Source of the DNA: JAKLDO01 sp035354435
GTDB taxonomy: Bacteria > UBP6 > UBA1177
Reading direction: 5' to 3'
Length of the DNA: 27,122 nt
NCBI GenBank assembly: GCA_035354435.1
Contig: DAOQAY010000023.1
Span: 1-27,122, forward strand
Notes under the pieces: generated by a model
What the model was told of the DNA's origin: nothing
Database searches by the model: none
Seen by the model: the letters and a program-made list of their open reading frames with translations, nothing else
Made by a program: the position numbers and the translations under genes
In this document: positions 15,140 to 23,329 of the stretch, one piece after another
How positions within the stretch are numbered: position 1 is the stretch's first letter
Layout of the letters: every line of letters begins with the position of its first letter

Positions 15140-16246
15140 GAAAAAAATTCTGAAAATAAAGATTTAGGTGTTGTTTATGATAAACCAGAGTTCGTTTCTG
15201 AAATTAAGCAGATTTTATCTCAGGCAAGAGAAATTGCTTATACTGCTGTTAATAGTGCAATGGTTCAGGCATATTGGCTTGTTGGCAAAAGAATTGTTGA
15301 AGAAGAGCAGGGAGGGAAAGAAAGAGCAGAATATGGAGAATATCTTATTAAAAATCTTTCTGATGAATTAATAAAAGAATATGGCAAAGGATTTTCAGTT
15401 CAAAGCTTAAAGAATTTCCGCCAGTTTTATCAGGTTTTTCCTAAACTTATGAAAAGCTCCACACTGCAGAGCCAATCTACATTGTCGAAAAGCTCCACAC
15501 TGTGGAGCCAATTGAGTTGGTCCCATTTTAAGATAATAATGCGTGTCTCAAACTCGAAAGCCAGAGAATATTATGTTCAAGAAACAGCGAAAAACAGTTG
15601 GAGTGTCAGAATGCTTGATCGTAATATTTCATCCCAGTATTATGAAAGACTGCTTGCTTCCCAAATAAAAGAGCCAGTTGTTAGAGAGATGAAAGAAAAA
15701 AATGCTTTATTACAGAATGACAAATATGAGTTTATCAAAAATCCCAGTGTTCTTGAGTTTCTTAATCTGCCGGATAATATGGGACATACTGAAGCTCAGA
15801 TTGAAAAAGCGATTATTGATAATCTTCAGAATTTTCTCCTTGAACTGGGAAAGGGATATGCTTTTGTGGAGAGACAGAAATTAATCCGCACAGAAGCAAG
15901 AGATTATTACATTGATCTTGTTTTCTACAACTTCATTCTCAGATGTTTTGTACTGATTGATCTTAAAACTACCAGAATTACTCATCAGGATGTCGGGCAG
16001 ATGGATATGTATGTCAGGATGTTTAATGATAAGATTAAAGGAAAAGATGACAATCCGACACTTGGAATAGTTCTCTGCTCTGAAACAGATCAAGATATTG
16101 CCAGATATTCCATCCTAAAAGGGAATGAACAGATTTTTGCATCGAAATACAAGCTTTATCTCCCGACAGAAAAAGAACTTATCGATGAAATTGAGAGACA
16201 GAAAGATATTTTAAAATTGCAGTTCGGAAACAGCGAGGCAAAATAA
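15113..16246 (+). CDS. YhcG/DUF1016-family PDDEXK nuclease inserted in the maltodextrin operon
   Basis: The 377-residue protein has the two-part layout of the YhcG family. The N-terminal DUF1016_N part (about 25-170) holds ILSQAREIAYTAVNSAMVQAYW, WLVGKRIVEEEQ, FSVQSLKNFRQFY and LSWSHFKIIMRV. The C-terminal PDDEXK part (about 200-360) has HTEAQIEKAI (Glu227/Glu231), IDLVFYN with Asp268, and LIDLKT with Asp283 and Lys285 as likely catalytic residues. Such proteins are predicted nucleases, often in mobile or defence settings; the exact role is unsettled. Here it separates malF from malG with no intergenic gap on either side. Its first residues MKKVALKKQ copy MalG's MKQVTLKKQ, and its last ones (FGNSEAK) resemble MalF's (IGKGAE). 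It appears richer in A/T-ending codons (TTA Leu, AAA Lys) than its neighbours. It has no evident role in sugar uptake and is probably an inserted gene. Confidence 0.92.
   Translation: MKKVALKKQEKNSENKDLGVVYDKPEFVSEIKQILSQAREIAYTAVNSAMVQAYWLVGKRIVEEEQGGKERAEYGEYLIKNLSDELIKEYGKGFSVQSLKNFRQFYQVFPKLMKSSTLQSQSTLSKSSTLWSQLSWSHFKIIMRVSNSKAREYYVQETAKNSWSVRMLDRNISSQYYERLLASQIKEPVVREMKEKNALLQNDKYEFIKNPSVLEFLNLPDNMGHTEAQIEKAIIDNLQNFLLELGKGYAFVERQKLIRTEARDYYIDLVFYNFILRCFVLIDLKTTRITHQDVGQMDMYVRMFNDKIKGKDDNPTLGIVLCSETDQDIARYSILKGNEQIFASKYKLYLPTEKELIDEIERQKDILKLQFGNSEAK
15451..15522 (+). repeat. In-frame 36-bp tandem repeat with palindrome inside the nuclease gene
   Basis: Two adjoining 36-bp copies (15451-15486 and 15487-15522) share 24 of their first 26 bases. 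The second copy contains a perfect palindrome at 15492-15508: GCTCCACA, a central C, TGTGGAGC. The first copy has a decayed version. The repeat encodes KSSTLQSQSTLS / KSSTLWSQLSWS (residues 114-137), just before the conserved LSWSHF segment, so it lengthens a loop of the protein without breaking the frame. Confidence 0.85.
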
Positions 16247-16273
16247 ATGAAACAGGTGACTCTTAAAAAACAG
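16237..16273 (+). repeat. Direct repeat, right copy, at the yhcG / malG junction
   Basis: The partner of the repeat at 15103-15139. It includes the nuclease stop codon and the first nine codons of malG. The distance between copies is 1134 bp, exactly one nuclease gene. TCGGAAA at 16224-16230 continues the match upstream. Confidence 0.9.
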
Positions 16274-17095
16274 ATTCTGATAAATATGGCACTGATGCTG
16301 AGCTGTGCCGTCGTGATCTATCCGGTTCTGTGGGTGATAAAGATGGCACTGACTCCTTCTCAGGGTTTTGCTCTGTCTGCAAATCCTTTTCCTGATACTG
16401 TGAGCCTTCAGAATTTTGCGGACATCATGACTACGACCGATGCTGACGGGCACTGGCTTTTCGGCAGACAGTTCTTTAACAGTGTTGTGATCTCAGTTGC
16501 TACAACGATTCTCGGGATAACACTTGCGACAACGGCGGGATACGCTTTTTCGAGGTTCACATTCCCGGGAAAAGATGCCGGAATGAAAGCATTTCTCGTC
16601 TCACAGATGTTCCCTGGGGTCGTCATGGCGCTTCCTTTATACATTCTTCTTAACAAACTGTCACTTTTAAACAGCATGACAGGACTTGTGCTTGTCTATT
16701 CAACGACTGCAATACCTTTCTGTGTGTGGATGCTCAAAGGCTATTTTGACACCATTCCGAAAGATCTTGAGGAAGCGGCGATAATCGACGGAGCTTCACA
16801 GTGGACGATATTTTATAAAGTTATCCTTCCCCTTGCAAAGCCTGCAATTGTGGTCACGGCTCTTTTTTCATTCATGACAGCATGGAACGAGTTCATTCTC
16901 GCCGCAACATTCCTCGGTGATGAAAGGGCGTTCACACTTCCTGTGGCATTGCAGAGATTTGTAGGAAGCTATAACACTGAATGGGGACATTTCGCCGCCG
17001 GTGCGATAATAGTCTCCACTCCTGTGATGATACTTTTTTTCATACTTCAGAAGCACCTTGTCGGCGGACTCACTGCCGGAGGAGTAAAAGGATGA
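16247..17095 (+). CDS. MalG-type ABC transporter permease
   Basis: A 282-residue inner-membrane permease with about six membrane segments. The CUT1 EAA loop lies at about 175-200 (EEAAIIDGASQWTIFYKVILPLAKPA). Segments such as AYAFSRFTFPGKDAG-like GYAFSRFTFPGKDA, VSQMFPGVVMALPLYILLN and FMTAWNEFILAATFL are typical of MalG. It pairs with the MalF half of the fused protein and the MalK ATPase encoded upstream. The start follows the nuclease stop directly, with GAGG at 16235-16238 as SD. Its stop overlaps a possible ATG at 17092 (ATGA). Confidence 0.94.
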   Translation: MKQVTLKKQILINMALMLSCAVVIYPVLWVIKMALTPSQGFALSANPFPDTVSLQNFADIMTTTDADGHWLFGRQFFNSVVISVATTILGITLATTAGYAFSRFTFPGKDAGMKAFLVSQMFPGVVMALPLYILLNKLSLLNSMTGLVLVYSTTAIPFCVWMLKGYFDTIPKDLEEAAIIDGASQWTIFYKVILPLAKPAIVVTALFSFMTAWNEFILAATFLGDERAFTLPVALQRFVGSYNTEWGHFAAGAIIVSTPVMILFFILQKHLVGGLTAGGVKG

Positions 17096-17124
17096 TCAAT
17101 AAATTCAATATATTAGAGGCTGTT

Positions 17125-20100
17125 ATGAAAAAAAATGCACTTTTTGCGATCATTTCTGCGGTTGTTATCCTTGCCGGATGCAGCGGAGGAGGCAGTTCAA
17201 GTAATAATGACGGGCCTTGCAAAGGTGTCACCTGTTCAGATCACGGAATCTGCAACGACGACACAGGCAGAGCGGTGTGCGAATGTGAAGACGGATATCA
17301 CAACAACGGACTGCTTGAATGTATTGCTGATGAAGATCTCTGCAAAGGCGTTGTGTGTGAAGACTGGGAAAGCTGCCTGAACGGAAAGTGCGATCCACTA
17401 GACGGCAGATGCAATACAAGCGAGGACTGTTCCGGTGGTGCTGATTGCGACGAAAATAATTACTGCACTAACTATGATCCATGCAAAGATGTTGACTGCG
17501 GCGGTCACGGTGATTGCAAATCAGGATACGGATATGAAGCCGAGGCCTATTGTGAATGCGTTGACGGTTATCATGCCGATGGACTCGACTGTGTTTCCAA
17601 TGATGGCGAAAATCCAGATGATGACACAGTTGGTCAATGTGCCGGAATTGACTGCAGCGGAAAAGGGACATGCGAAATAGTTGACGATACTCCTCAGTGT
17701 AATTGCAATAAAGGATATATGGCTGACGGTCTGGAATGTGTTGTCGATCCCTGTGCAGGAATTGTGTGTGAAGAATGGGAATCGTGTAATGAAGGAAATT
17801 GCGAACTTGTCACCGGAAAATGCGGAGATAATGAAGACTGCGAAACTCCAGATAAATGTGATATTACAGCCCACGAATGTGTCGAAGATGCCTGTGCTGA
17901 AATCAATTGCGGTAACGGCGGAATATGCACGATAGAAAGCGGGAATGCAGTGTGCAACTGTACAAACGGCTATAAACCTCAAGGAACGGCCTGTGTCGCT
18001 GATACAAACAAGCCGACATGGATTGGAATTCAGTGGCCATACACAATAGATGTTGAAGCCGGAGCCCCGGGAGAAATAGTTTACGGACAGATATACATGA
18101 ATGACGGCACTACAGGCGGAACAGTTCCTGAACATTTTGTCTGGAGAGTGCAACTTGGTATCAAAAAAGATGCAACTGTCGCGGAATATCCTGTTATTTC
18201 AGCAACATGGCGCTGGATAGATGCATCTTTTAATGATAAATATCAAGGTAATAACCACGAATATATGGCAGGATTTCCGATGGATAAAGTGGGTGATTTT
18301 GCATACATTTACAGATTTTCTCTAAATAACGGACTAAGCTGGTGGTACTGCGATAAAGGTGTTGTCGGTGACACTCCGGGACCGGGTTTCATAACTTCTG
18401 CGACAAATCATCCCGGACTTGCAACTGTGTCTGGTGTAATGTGCGCCGCTGAGATCTGCAAAGACTGGGAAGAATGCAATATTGATGAATGTGTGCTTAA
18501 AAATGGAAAATGTAACACAAGTGACGACTGCGGAACCGGTTTTGAGTGCGATTCGACAAATTCATGTACTGCTTCCGAAGCGCTCCTTGTCCTTCAGAAT
18601 TTTGCAAAAACCTCTAATTCACTAAGCTTCGAAGTCGTCTATGAAGGTTCGCAAGATATAGACATGACAGAAAGTGTAATTACTCTGAACGGAGTTGTCG
18701 TAACAGATTCAATAACTTATGACAGTTCATCAAAAATATTCACAGTTTCAAAGACAGGACTTACTCCGAATAAATACAGTTATCTTTTCAGGCTCAAAGA
18801 TTCAACAGGAACCGTTCTGGAACCTCTTTTCATTCCGATCTGGGTCGGTGACAGTATTGATTTTGCCAATTTCGGATGGCGTGACGCATTTGTCTATCAG
18901 CTCATGACTGACAGATTTTTAAATGGTGATTCTTCAAATGACATCGGAAATCTTGCCGGCATAACAGTTGATCTGGAGCAGTGGAAAGGTGGCGATTTCA
19001 GAGGAATCATCAATAAAATCAAGGATAATTATTTCACAAATATGGGAGTGAATGCGATCTGGATAAGTTCTCCGGTGCTGAATCCTCACAGGACAAGCGA
19101 AGGCGGAGTCAATCCGTCTGACAGAAGGGATTTCACAAGTTACCACTCATATCACCCTGTAGCTTCAGGCTATTCGTTCACAGAAGATTACGATTACAAC
19201 TCGATAAACGGTTTTGATGAAGGTCCGATAGAAACTGCTTTCGGTACAAGTGATGAGCTGCATGAACTCGTCGCCGAAGCTCATAAAAAGGGCATCAGGG
19301 TGATTCCCGATTTTGTCGCCAATCATGTCCACATCGACAGTAATCTTTATCAGGAAAATCAAAGCTGGTTCTATCCGTATATAAAATGTGACGGGAACTG
19401 GGACAGCCACAGAATCGACTGCTGGTTTACGGAATATATGCCTGATTTCAATTATGAGGGAAATCCTGCGGCAAGAAAAGCAATGATAAATCATGCGGTC
19501 TGGCTGATTGAGGAATACAACCTTGACGGATTCAGAGCCGATGCACTTAAACACATGGATGACATTTTTGTGAAAGAGCTTAAAAGTGCAGTAATATCAA
19601 AAATAGAAACAACAGTTGCCGATCACGCATCACCCGATCAGGCTGAAGTTTTTTATATGGTCGGAGAATCTCTGGGCGGCTGGGCGAGATACCACACAAG
19701 AGCCGATATGGTGCAAGGTCAGGTGAACGAGGATTTTTATTCCAATGCAAAATATTATCTGCTCTGGGGTAACGGGAATATGTCCGATCTTGCAAGCTGG
19801 ACAGTGGGCAATGACACGACATTCCTGACTGAGCAGTCGACAATGGGCGGGTCAGGTGGATATCCGGGAGCCGTTATGGGCAATTTCTTCGGAAATCACG
19901 ATCAGGACAGGGCGCTTACCGAGTGCGGAGGCGATTACGCAAAACTGAAGCACGCCCAGACATTCCTGATGACAGCACCGGTCAATGTTCCGATGCTTTA
20001 TCAGGGCGATGACATCGGAATGACAGGACAGGCAGCAGACGGACTTGATTCGGGCAGAAGGGCTGTAATGAAATTCACAGGACTTACCACAGATGAGACA

Positions 20101-20385
20101 AGTGCACTTAACTATGTGAAAAAGTTGGGTAATTTTAGAAAAGCCCACAAAGCTCTCAGATATGGAAAAAGAGAGACATGCTCTTCTACAAACGATGCCT
20201 GGGTCTATAAACTTACTTACGGCACTGAAATTGTAATTGCCGGTATCAATAGAGGATCAGCCAGTTATCAGGGCACATGTTCTGGGATCAGCGGCACATT
20301 TAAAGATCTTGACGGTAACAATGTCACCGTTACAAGCGGCAAAGTGACAGTTCCGGCAAGAGGAGATCTCGTTATCGGAAAATAA
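17125..20385 (+). CDS. GH13 alpha-amylase-family lipoprotein with EGF-like cysteine-rich modules
   Basis: The start at 17125 gives a compact lipoprotein signal (lipobox LAGC, Cys19; SD AGAGG 17115-17119). An in-frame ATG at 17092, coupled to the malG stop and with GGAGGAG at 17078-17084, would add 11 residues and is a real alternative. The 1086-residue product has EGF-like modules at about 31-66, 120-157, 171-206 and 256-291, with related six-cysteine units at 72-115, 209-252 and 441-482. A beta-sandwich at about 295-440 (WIGIQWPYTIDVEAG) follows. Residues about 485-575 resemble the second N-terminal domain of the amylase at 6319-8469. The barrel starts at 584; GH13 regions are PDFVANH (728-734), GFRADALKH with Asp806, VGES with Glu848, and GNHD (923-926). 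All catalytic residues are present. The modules probably display or anchor the enzyme, or bind a partner. Confidence 0.92.
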   Translation: MKKNALFAIISAVVILAGCSGGGSSSNNDGPCKGVTCSDHGICNDDTGRAVCECEDGYHNNGLLECIADEDLCKGVVCEDWESCLNGKCDPLDGRCNTSEDCSGGADCDENNYCTNYDPCKDVDCGGHGDCKSGYGYEAEAYCECVDGYHADGLDCVSNDGENPDDDTVGQCAGIDCSGKGTCEIVDDTPQCNCNKGYMADGLECVVDPCAGIVCEEWESCNEGNCELVTGKCGDNEDCETPDKCDITAHECVEDACAEINCGNGGICTIESGNAVCNCTNGYKPQGTACVADTNKPTWIGIQWPYTIDVEAGAPGEIVYGQIYMNDGTTGGTVPEHFVWRVQLGIKKDATVAEYPVISATWRWIDASFNDKYQGNNHEYMAGFPMDKVGDFAYIYRFSLNNGLSWWYCDKGVVGDTPGPGFITSATNHPGLATVSGVMCAAEICKDWEECNIDECVLKNGKCNTSDDCGTGFECDSTNSCTASEALLVLQNFAKTSNSLSFEVVYEGSQDIDMTESVITLNGVVVTDSITYDSSSKIFTVSKTGLTPNKYSYLFRLKDSTGTVLEPLFIPIWVGDSIDFANFGWRDAFVYQLMTDRFLNGDSSNDIGNLAGITVDLEQWKGGDFRGIINKIKDNYFTNMGVNAIWISSPVLNPHRTSEGGVNPSDRRDFTSYHSYHPVASGYSFTEDYDYNSINGFDEGPIETAFGTSDELHELVAEAHKKGIRVIPDFVANHVHIDSNLYQENQSWFYPYIKCDGNWDSHRIDCWFTEYMPDFNYEGNPAARKAMINHAVWLIEEYNLDGFRADALKHMDDIFVKELKSAVISKIETTVADHASPDQAEVFYMVGESLGGWARYHTRADMVQGQVNEDFYSNAKYYLLWGNGNMSDLASWTVGNDTTFLTEQSTMGGSGGYPGAVMGNFFGNHDQDRALTECGGDYAKLKHAQTFLMTAPVNVPMLYQGDDIGMTGQAADGLDSGRRAVMKFTGLTTDETSALNYVKKLGNFRKAHKALRYGKRETCSSTNDAWVYKLTYGTEIVIAGINRGSASYQGTCSGISGTFKDLDGNNVTVTSGKVTVPARGDLVIGK

Positions 20386-20399
20386 TTAGAGGACATATT

Positions 20400-23174
20400 A
20401 TGAAGTATCTGATATTATTAACTGTTTTGGCATTTATTCTGTCGTGTTCTAAAACTGCGACTAAGAACGATCACGATACAATAGCCGATTCGGATAATGA
20501 AACTTTGACAGATGAAACAATTGACAGCGATGACAGTGATGAAATATCTGACACAAATGACGGACCTGATGATGACAGTAGTGATCCTGATGAACTGACA
20601 GATGACGATACTTTCATGGATAATGATTTGCAAAGCGATGATGTTCCGGATACTGATACCGATACTGATGAATTTGATGAAGATGTTCAGCCCGATGAAG
20701 ATGGCGGATATGAGATAATTGCGGTTGATAATGATCCCTCGCCTTTGTCTACTTCAAGTTTAAGTTACAACGGAATGAATGCGGCTGTGACATTGAACGA
20801 TACCGAGTACAGAACATACGAACTTTCAACGGATATTACGCTCCGTGATAATAATCCTGCTTCAAAAAGCGTTGTAATTGTTGAAGAAAACGGACAGATG
20901 GTGCTTAGGAGCGGTAACAATATTTTCGATGCCCTTTTTGCACTTGCCATGCAGGAAGTAAAAGAAGACAGCGTTGAAGAGATCTCTGACGGCGGTTTCA
21001 ACAATGGAAATCCGGTTCCGTGCAGTTGTTTCGAGACTGGAGAAAAATGGAATTATGTATGGACCAGAGACACAGCATATTCTGTTGAGCTTGCGCTGGC
21101 ACTTGTAGATCCAGTAAGGTCGATGAACAGTCTGCTGTTTAAAATATCAGATAGAAAGGACTCAATCGGCGGCGGATCACCTGAAATTGTTCAGGATACA
21201 GGAAGCGGCGGAAGCTGGCCGATAAGTTCAGACCGTGTTTCCTGGGCGTTTGCGGCATATGAACTTCTGAATTATCTGAATACGGCGGATAGAGAATCGT
21301 TCTTTGAATTGGCATACGAAGCGATAACCAATACTGTTGAAACCGATAGAATTGCGGTTTTTGATCCCCGTGACGGGCTTTACTTTGGAGAGCAGTCATT
21401 TCTTGACTGGCGTGAACAGACCTATCCGTCATGGACAAAAGAAAACACAGTTCACATTGGCATGTCAAAGTCGCTTTCGACAAATATTCTTCATCTCAAT
21501 GCACTGACTGTTCTATCCAAAATGGCGGATGAAGCAGGAGATACAACTGCTGTGACAAAATATTCGCAGTGGGCGCAAGACCTTGAAACTGCTATAAAAA
21601 ATGGGTTTTTAATTGACGGAGATCCACTCCTTTCAACATTCAAGACAACAGAGCTTGATAGTTTTGCTGTGAATAAACACGATCTTCTCGGGCAGTCATT
21701 ATCGGTTCTGACAAGTGATATTTTTCAGAGTGAATCGCCTGATTTTGTTTCAAATTATCCAAGAACTCCACATGGAGCACCTGTAATCTGGCCTCAAAAT
21801 CCGTTCACTCCGATATATCATAACCGGGCAATATGGCCTTTTGTCACAGCTTATGATCTGAGAGCCGCTTACAAAGTCAAGAACAGTTCAGCAATGGAAA
21901 ACGGAATAAAATCGCTGATGTACGGAGCTGCGTTCAATCTCTCAAACATGGAAAATTTTGAATTCACTGCGCTTAGCAATAGTTATGAAGACGGAATTTA
22001 TTCAGGTCCGGTCGTCAATTCAAGAAGACAGCTCTGGAGCGTTTCAGGATATCTTTCAATGGTTATAAAAGTTCTTGCAGGTTTTGATGTCAAAGACGGG
22101 GTGTTGAGTTTTTCACCAGTAATTCCGGTCAGTTTCAGGAATGATGTGTTGAAAGAAACAGAGAAATTAGTTCTGAGGAATATTCCTTTCCATGGAAAAC
22201 TTCTGCACATTCATATTATTCTTCCTCCTTCTGATGAGGCGACTTCAGGCTATTTCACTGTCAAATCTATACTGCATAACGGGAAACCTCTTACCGGCGG
22301 ATTAAGTGCATCTGATCTTGTGTCTGAAAACGATATTGTGATTGATATGACGACAAAAGTAGTGGATTCTTCAGAAATAAAACTGATAGACAACTATACT
22401 GCGCCTTATATTTATGCTCCGAAAGAGCCTGTAACTCCCGTCATTTCTGTAAATTCAGGGAACATTTCTTTTGATCTCAATAAAAACGGCGAAACAGCCG
22501 CTACTTCTTTTTCAGTTTTCAGGAACGGATCGAGGGTGGCGACCGGGCTTAACGCAGGAACATGGACAGATCCTGATTCTGCAGACTGTCAGGCGGAAAC
22601 ATGCTGTTATTCAATTTCACAGACTTTCACGGCAACTGGTAACGAGTCACATCATACGGATCCTCAGTGCTACTGGGGAAACGCTTTTGAAAGGATAACT
22701 ACTTACTCAGCCAGTTCAATGGTGACTACCGGCGGCGGAGAGCTTGTGAACGAACACGGAAAACTTCACCTGAGTGACTGGGGAACACCTGCACAGGCTG
22801 TTGTCGTTGACAATATCACTGTTTCTCAAAGCGGAAAGTATTACATTCAGCTTGAATACAGCAACGGCAGACCGATTAACACCGGCATAACCTGTGCCGT
22901 TAAAAAGATAGAAGTGTTCGAAAAAGGGACAGATGCACTTGTTTCGACAGGTATAGTAAAAATGCCGCACATTATTTCGTGGGACAGATGGGACAACAGC
23001 TCGTTTGCTCAAACAGAGCTTGACAGTTCTAAAAGCTATAGAATAACAATCAGTGATTTCAATAACATGTCCTATTTTGACCACTTTACAATTTACACGG
23101 CAGGAACCGGCGGAGGTGCTGAAGTTTATAATCGCATCAACCTTTCGGCCCTAAAACTTTTGCGGATGGAATAA
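20400..23174 (+). CDS. Six-hairpin (alpha/alpha)6 glycosidase lipoprotein with acidic linker and C-terminal binding module
   Basis: This 924-residue lipoprotein has lipobox LSC (Cys16). Residues about 20-105 are almost entirely Asp, Ser, Thr, Glu and Asn, an acidic spacer. The catalytic part (about 110-620) looks like an (alpha/alpha)6 six-hairpin glycosidase of the GH15/GH63/GH133 type: KWNYVWTRDTAYSVELAL (Trp221-Asp224), WPISSDRVSWAFAAYELL, VIWPQNPFTPIYHNRAIWPF and RRQLWSVSGYLSMVIKVLAG. A fibronectin-III-like segment (about 676-750) and a CBM6/35-like beta-sandwich (about 762-905, DWGTPAQAVVVDNI...SYFDHFTIYT) follow. A glucoamylase-like or debranching role on alpha-glucans fits the operon. 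The family is not certain and the catalytic acids cannot be assigned. The gene lies 14 nt after the third GH13 gene and ends the operon. SD GAGGA. Confidence 0.75.
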   Translation: MKYLILLTVLAFILSCSKTATKNDHDTIADSDNETLTDETIDSDDSDEISDTNDGPDDDSSDPDELTDDDTFMDNDLQSDDVPDTDTDTDEFDEDVQPDEDGGYEIIAVDNDPSPLSTSSLSYNGMNAAVTLNDTEYRTYELSTDITLRDNNPASKSVVIVEENGQMVLRSGNNIFDALFALAMQEVKEDSVEEISDGGFNNGNPVPCSCFETGEKWNYVWTRDTAYSVELALALVDPVRSMNSLLFKISDRKDSIGGGSPEIVQDTGSGGSWPISSDRVSWAFAAYELLNYLNTADRESFFELAYEAITNTVETDRIAVFDPRDGLYFGEQSFLDWREQTYPSWTKENTVHIGMSKSLSTNILHLNALTVLSKMADEAGDTTAVTKYSQWAQDLETAIKNGFLIDGDPLLSTFKTTELDSFAVNKHDLLGQSLSVLTSDIFQSESPDFVSNYPRTPHGAPVIWPQNPFTPIYHNRAIWPFVTAYDLRAAYKVKNSSAMENGIKSLMYGAAFNLSNMENFEFTALSNSYEDGIYSGPVVNSRRQLWSVSGYLSMVIKVLAGFDVKDGVLSFSPVIPVSFRNDVLKETEKLVLRNIPFHGKLLHIHIILPPSDEATSGYFTVKSILHNGKPLTGGLSASDLVSENDIVIDMTTKVVDSSEIKLIDNYTAPYIYAPKEPVTPVISVNSGNISFDLNKNGETAATSFSVFRNGSRVATGLNAGTWTDPDSADCQAETCCYSISQTFTATGNESHHTDPQCYWGNAFERITTYSASSMVTTGGGELVNEHGKLHLSDWGTPAQAVVVDNITVSQSGKYYIQLEYSNGRPINTGITCAVKKIEVFEKGTDALVSTGIVKMPHIISWDRWDNSSFAQTELDSSKSYRITISDFNNMSYFDHFTIYTAGTGGGAEVYNRINLSALKLLRME

Positions 23175-23184
23175 ATAAAAAAGA

Positions 23185-23203
23185 AATCCCCTGAGCGGGG
23201 ATT
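23185..23203. terminator. Stem-loop terminator between convergent operons
   Basis: AATCCCC (23185-23191), loop TGAGC, GGGGATT (23197-23203) form a perfect 7-bp stem 10 nt after the glycosidase stop. On the minus strand the stem is followed by a T-rich run (complement of 23172-23184), making it a good intrinsic terminator for the leftward transporter transcript. The rightward side has a weaker T-tract. Confidence 0.7.
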
Positions 23204-23329
23204 AGTTCGTTTGGTGTGTGATTTTTGACCAAGAAAGTTTGACACTTGTCGAGCGACAGTAAACAAACAAACTGCAAATTATTTTTATTCCTGAAAATTT
23301 AAAAATCCGGATAAAATCGAAAATTCCGG

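Noticed and set aside
15113..16246. The inserted nuclease gene as an insertion sequence
   Set aside because: It shows no transposase motifs, no terminal inverted repeats and no short target duplication; only the long direct repeat of the junction is present.
16981..17091. Upstream extension of the third amylase frame into malG
   Set aside because: It lies wholly inside malG in another frame, has no SD or signal peptide, and the lipoprotein signal starts later.
17215..18010. Possible CRISPR or DNA satellite because of the repeating cysteine-codon pattern
   Set aside because: The repetition is at protein level (EGF-like modules); the DNA units differ in length and sequence and have no constant spacers.
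17228..18153. Several cysteine- and histidine-rich frames on both strands over the EGF-like region
   Set aside because: Repetitive Cys/Gly codons open frames on all strands; none has an SD or a recognisable domain, and the amylase frame explains the region.
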